A DNA stretch of 13,981 nucleotides from positions 1 to 13,981 of the forward strand of contig JAGXNR010000078.1 in NCBI GenBank assembly GCA_019894875.1. The letters are read 5' to 3'. Every line of letters begins with the position of its first letter. The stretch's first letter is position 1. The notes under the pieces are model-generated. The model saw only the letters and a list, made by a program, of their open reading frames with translations. It did not search any database and had not been told where the DNA came from. Below are positions 13,401 to 13,981 of this stretch, piece after piece. The stretch is from Promethearchaeota archaeon. GTDB lineage: Archaea; Asgardarchaeota; Lokiarchaeia; Sigynarchaeales; SOKP01. Both the position numbers and the translations under genes were made by a program.

Positions 13401-13981
13401 TTATTTCAGCTCCATAATTTCCATAAATCTATCAAATAAATAAAGAGAATCTAATGGACCAGGACAAGCTTCAGGATGAAATTGTACGGCAAAAACAGGC
13501 TTACTTTCATGAGTTAGACCTTCATTAGAACCATCATCTATATTTTTTAAAAATTCTTTAAACCCACCTTTTTCAAAATCTTTCACACAAAATCCATGGT
13601 TTTGAGAAGTTATATAACATTGATTTGTCTTAGTATTAATTACTGTTTTATTTGTCCCACGATGGCCGTAAGGTAGCTTAAAACTTGTTCCTCCCGCCGC
13701 TAAGCCCAAAATTTGATTTCCTAAACAGATTCCGAATGTGGGTATATTATTTTCTATTAAATTTCTACACACTTCAATGGCACTTTTATATATTGCTGGA
13801 TCTCCTGGACCATTTGAAATAAAGACACCATTTGGTTTGTATTCCATAATTTGTTCGTAAGTATAATTATAGGGAACAACTACAATCTCTAATTCTCGAA
13901 TTGCAAAATTCCGTAGTATATTTAATTTTACACCCATATCTAAAACAACAACTTTCCCAATTGAGTCAGGTTGAGTAAATA
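13401..13981 (-). CDS. carA: Carbamoyl-phosphate synthase small subunit, 5' end beyond the window
   Basis: C-terminal glutamine amidotransferase (class I) part of CarA, which hydrolyses glutamine and passes ammonia to CarB. About 192 residues are visible. Present are the start of the GATase domain (KVVVLDMGVKLNILR), the loop FISNGPGDP, the nucleophile Cys in FGICLGNQ, ITSQNHGF, and the His-Glu pair in VQFHPEACPGP, so the triad is complete. The reading frame stays open through the right edge: the ATG at 13935-13937 is internal, since the residues before it (SIGKVVVLD) match the family. The N-terminal CPSase domain (roughly 150-180 residues in the family) is outside the window. One base separates its stop from carB, showing a carAB operon whose promoter is not visible. 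Confidence 0.96.
   Translation of the reverse strand, partial: FTQPDSIGKVVVLDMGVKLNILRNFAIRELEIVVVPYNYTYEQIMEYKPNGVFISNGPGDPAIYKSAIEVCRNLIENNIPTFGICLGNQILGLAAGGTSFKLPYGHRGTNKTVINTKTNQCYITSQNHGFCVKDFEKGGFKEFLKNIDDGSNEGLTHESKPVFAVQFHPEACPGPLDSLYLFDRFMEIMELK

Noticed and set aside
13401..13937. A short 178-aa stand-alone amidotransferase starting at the ATG at 13937
   Set aside because: The frame remains open to the window edge and the residues before that Met match the CarA domain start, so the gene is a window-truncated carA.
2076..13981. Reading carAB, the RAM gene and the exporters as one biosynthetic or defence cluster
   Set aside because: carAB and glnA are housekeeping, no modifying or effector enzymes are present, and the exporter operons have their own promoter candidates. 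Common strand alone is weak evidence.

Overview
This 14 kb, AT-rich window looks archaeal. TATA-like boxes sit 20-50 bases upstream of first genes, strong Shine-Dalgarno (SD) sites appear mainly inside operons, TTG starts are used, oligo-T runs lie where transcripts should end, and CarB and glutamine synthetase are of archaeal/Gram-positive type. The composition and gene style recall Asgard archaea of the Lokiarchaeia kind, but this is an impression, not a proof.

Layout. Bases 1-340 hold no convincing gene and end in the glnA promoter. glnA (341-1699, +) encodes a type I glutamine synthetase. Everything after it is on the minus strand, convergent with glnA. In minus-strand reading order from the right edge: carA (5' end cut off by the window), carB, a stand-alone Lrp/AsnC ligand-binding (RAM) protein, exporter pair 2 (613 + 590 aa), exporter pair 1 (612 + 604 aa), and a 41-aa coiled-coil microprotein whose 3' end reaches the glnA terminator.

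How the genes fit. GlnA makes glutamine and CarAB uses it to make carbamoyl phosphate for pyrimidines and arginine. The RAM protein is of a type that senses amino acids, so the flanks are nitrogen housekeeping. The middle 7.5 kb is a tandem duplication of a two-gene operon for a heterodimeric ABC exporter of BmrCD/LmrCD/TM287-288 type. Within each pair one subunit carries the catalytic Walker B glutamate and the other has aspartate, and the junction places the SD of gene 2 in the last codons of gene 1.

Most notable: a one-base deletion that removes the conserved C-terminal tail of one exporter subunit, with the ancestral tail still readable; a 37-base promoter block shared by both exporter operons at nearly identical distance from the ATG; an unlisted 41-aa microprotein with a perfect heptad pattern and a strong SD; and a glutamine synthetase with alanine where related enzymes have the glutamine-feedback arginine. 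I see no mobile element, CRISPR array, tRNA or rRNA, and no clearly new multi-gene system.
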